Source: Clostridiales bacterium
Lineage (GTDB): Bacteria > Bacillota > Clostridia > Christensenellales > Aristaeellaceae
Length of the DNA: 64,000 bases
Direction: 5' to 3'
Assembly: GCA_015056205.1 (NCBI GenBank)
Contig: SVGS01000019.1
Location: forward strand, 1-64,000
The notes under the pieces are model-generated. The model did no database searches. It saw only the letters and a list, made by a program, of their open reading frames with translations, and was not told the DNA's origin. The position numbers and the translations under genes are program-made. Shown one piece after another: positions 62,719 to 64,000 of the stretch; the first letter of the stretch is position 1; each line of letters opens with the position of its first letter.

Positions 62719-64000
62719 TCAGCGTTTACGGGCGCCGGGATGGTTCCGGTAATAAATCCGCTTGTCCTCATACATCCGTTCGTCCGCAATCCGCAGGGCT
62801 TCGCGGATATCGGCCGCGTCTTGCTCAGCGTGATAGCCGATGGCAAAGCTCACCTTGCCGTGCTTTTTCTCAGCAAGGCGCAGCTCCTCCGCCTTCCGGG
62901 CCAGATCCGCCTCCGTGACGTCCAGAAGGATCATGGTGAATTCATCTCCGCCCGCGCGGAAGATTTCTTCGTCATGGAAAACCTCCCGCAGGGTGCTGAC
63001 AGCATCCCGGAGAAGCTGATCTCCCGCGTCGTGGCCTTCGCCGTCGTTGACGGTCTTCAGTCCGTTCAGATCGGCAAAGAGTATCCCCACGGATTTTCCG
63101 GCTGCGGCCGCCAGCCGGTCCATATCATTGTTCATTTCATTCCGGTTCAGTACGCCCGTAAGCATATCCCTGGAGGACAGCACCTTCAGACGATTCATCA
63201 GAAGATGGTTGCTGATTTCCGATCCCAGGATAAATGCGGTCAGTTCCAGCGCTTCTTTGATCTGAGGCGCTTTTTCTGTGTCAAAATTCGAAGCCCAGAT
63301 ATATCCGAGCAGCTGATTTCCGAATTTCAGCGGGAACAGGATAATGGAAGCCACACCGCTTTTCGCCAGGCCCTTATACCATTCCGGATTCCGCTCCCGA
63401 ACCACATCCATCTCCTGGGCAGTTTTCACAATAAGGCAGTTGCTTCCGGAGATCGTGTCTTCCCAGCTGGCGGCAATGGCATAAAAGCCGTCGTTCACGA
63501 TGTCCGTCACCTGGCTCAGCGATGAATCCGGCGCCCGGTCCTCGCACAGGATGGAGCAGGTCTGCTCTTCCTGATCCAGAAGCAGAATGCAGCATCTTTC
63601 GGCGGAGCAGATCTTCCTTAGTTTTTTGATCACGTTATTCATGGCGGCCCGGAAATCGGAGGCGCCCCGGAGATCGATACAGGTCTCCAGCACGGCGGAG
63701 GACAGATCCCCTGAGATCCGGGACAGCCGCGAGGAATCGGCCTTCAGATTGATTTCCATCGTGTAGGTGCAGTAGCACAAATTGCCGTCCTCCTCCGCCA
63801 GAGGCAGGAAGGTCATATTGAACCATACATCGAACCGGTCGGGATGGGCATAGGAATGAAGACACTTTTTCTCCACCGCGGACCGGTAGCAGAAATCCTC
63901 AAAATTCAGATCCTGCGTCATATAGTCCGTATACAGACTGTTGGGAACAAATTTCGTCTTCAGCATTACGACATCGCCTACGGGATTCTCAATGGAATCA
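62719..64000 (-). CDS. PAS/GAF-GGDEF diguanylate cyclase, 5' end beyond the window
   Basis: The reading frame is open to the right edge and residues encoded before the first ATG (63966) continue a PAS-like sequence (SIENPVGDVV), so the start lies outside the window. Visible parts are the end of a PAS domain, a GAF-like domain in the middle (about 100-270 of the ATG-numbered chain) and a C-terminal GGDEF domain with DMLTGVLNRNEM, LFADLNGLKTVND and an intact AGGDEF. Probably a cytoplasmic sensor making c-di-GMP. This is the fourth c-di-GMP gene in the window. Confidence 0.85.
   Translation of the reverse strand, partial: DSIENPVGDVVMLKTKFVPNSLYTDYMTQDLNFEDFCYRSAVEKKCLHSYAHPDRFDVWFNMTFLPLAEEDGNLCYCTYTMEINLKADSSRLSRISGDLSSAVLETCIDLRGASDFRAAMNNVIKKLRKICSAERCCILLLDQEEQTCSILCEDRAPDSSLSQVTDIVNDGFYAIAASWEDTISGSNCLIVKTAQEMDVVRERNPEWYKGLAKSGVASIILFPLKFGNQLLGYIWASNFDTEKAPQIKEALELTAFILGSEISNHLLMNRLKVLSSRDMLTGVLNRNEMNNDMDRLAAAAGKSVGILFADLNGLKTVNDGEGHDAGDQLLRDAVSTLREVFHDEEIFRAGGDEFTMILLDVTEADLARKAEELRLAEKKHGKVSFAIGYHAEQDAADIREALRIADERMYEDKRIYYRNHPGARKR

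Noticed and set aside
1-64000. CRISPR arrays, insertion sequences, tRNA or rRNA genes
   Set aside because: No regularly spaced repeats, transposase motifs, tRNA cloverleaf arms or rRNA segments were noticed on reading both strands.

Overview
The window reads as a chromosomal segment of a G+C-rich, meso-diaminopimelate-type Clostridia-like Firmicute living on plant fibre. The supporting evidence is the order tig-clpP-clpX-lon-engB, a mraZ-led division/cell-wall (dcw) cluster, a DNPR motif in MurE (meso-DAP specificity), LplB/LplC-type sugar permeases, a LacI regulator, and intracellular enzymes for xylan and pectin fragments. A gut or rumen Christensenellales-like relative is my best guess, but that is inference only. 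No rRNA, tRNA, CRISPR array, transposase or phage gene was found.

Layout. 0.1-5.8 kb: an EAL phosphodiesterase, a metallophosphoesterase, an unusual cytoplasmic ParB-like/BMP protein divergent from purC, and an exported phosphodiester glycosidase-like protein. 5.8-13.4 kb: trigger factor, ClpP, ClpX, Lon, EngB, a CxxC/acidic small protein and a second metallophosphoesterase. 13.6-22.8 kb: a shortened dcw cluster (mraZ, FtsL-like, murE, mraY, murD, ftsQ, then ftsA-ftsZ behind their own promoter) lacking rsmH, the transpeptidase gene, murF, ftsW, murG and murB. 23.0-31.6 kb: a YfcE-like phosphoesterase, split chromate-type transporter, sugar-binding protein, galactokinase, tsaE-tsaB-rimI and a PIG-L deacetylase/phosphodiester-glycosidase fusion.

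31.7-46.9 kb is accessory: DUF4317 protein, GH43, an (alpha/alpha)6 glycosidase-like protein, histidine phosphatase, GH10 xylanase, GH31 alpha-xylosidase-like enzyme, MntP, a diguanylate cyclase, a macro-domain/HTH protein next to a VWA protein, a fused CE8-CE12 pectin esterase and an exported metallo-beta-lactamase-fold protein. 46.9-50.1 kb is a cobalamin-riboswitch-controlled BtuFCD-type ABC importer. 50.2-52.8 kb holds another diguanylate cyclase and a D-2-hydroxyacid dehydrogenase. 52.8-60.1 kb is a LacI-controlled sugar operon (lplB-like, lplC-like, binding protein, GH31) with four matching operator palindromes. 60.1-64.0 kb holds a DUF1294 membrane protein, a glycosyltransferase/acyltransferase pair and a GAF-GGDEF protein cut by the right edge.

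Together the sugar genes describe import of oligosaccharides followed by cytoplasmic cleavage, since none of the GH or CE enzymes has a signal peptide. Four cyclic-di-GMP genes are scattered through the window. The least ordinary parts are the ParB-BMP protein beside purC, the macro-HTH/VWA pair with a structured leader, the PIG-L/glycosidase fusion and the CE8-CE12 fusion.
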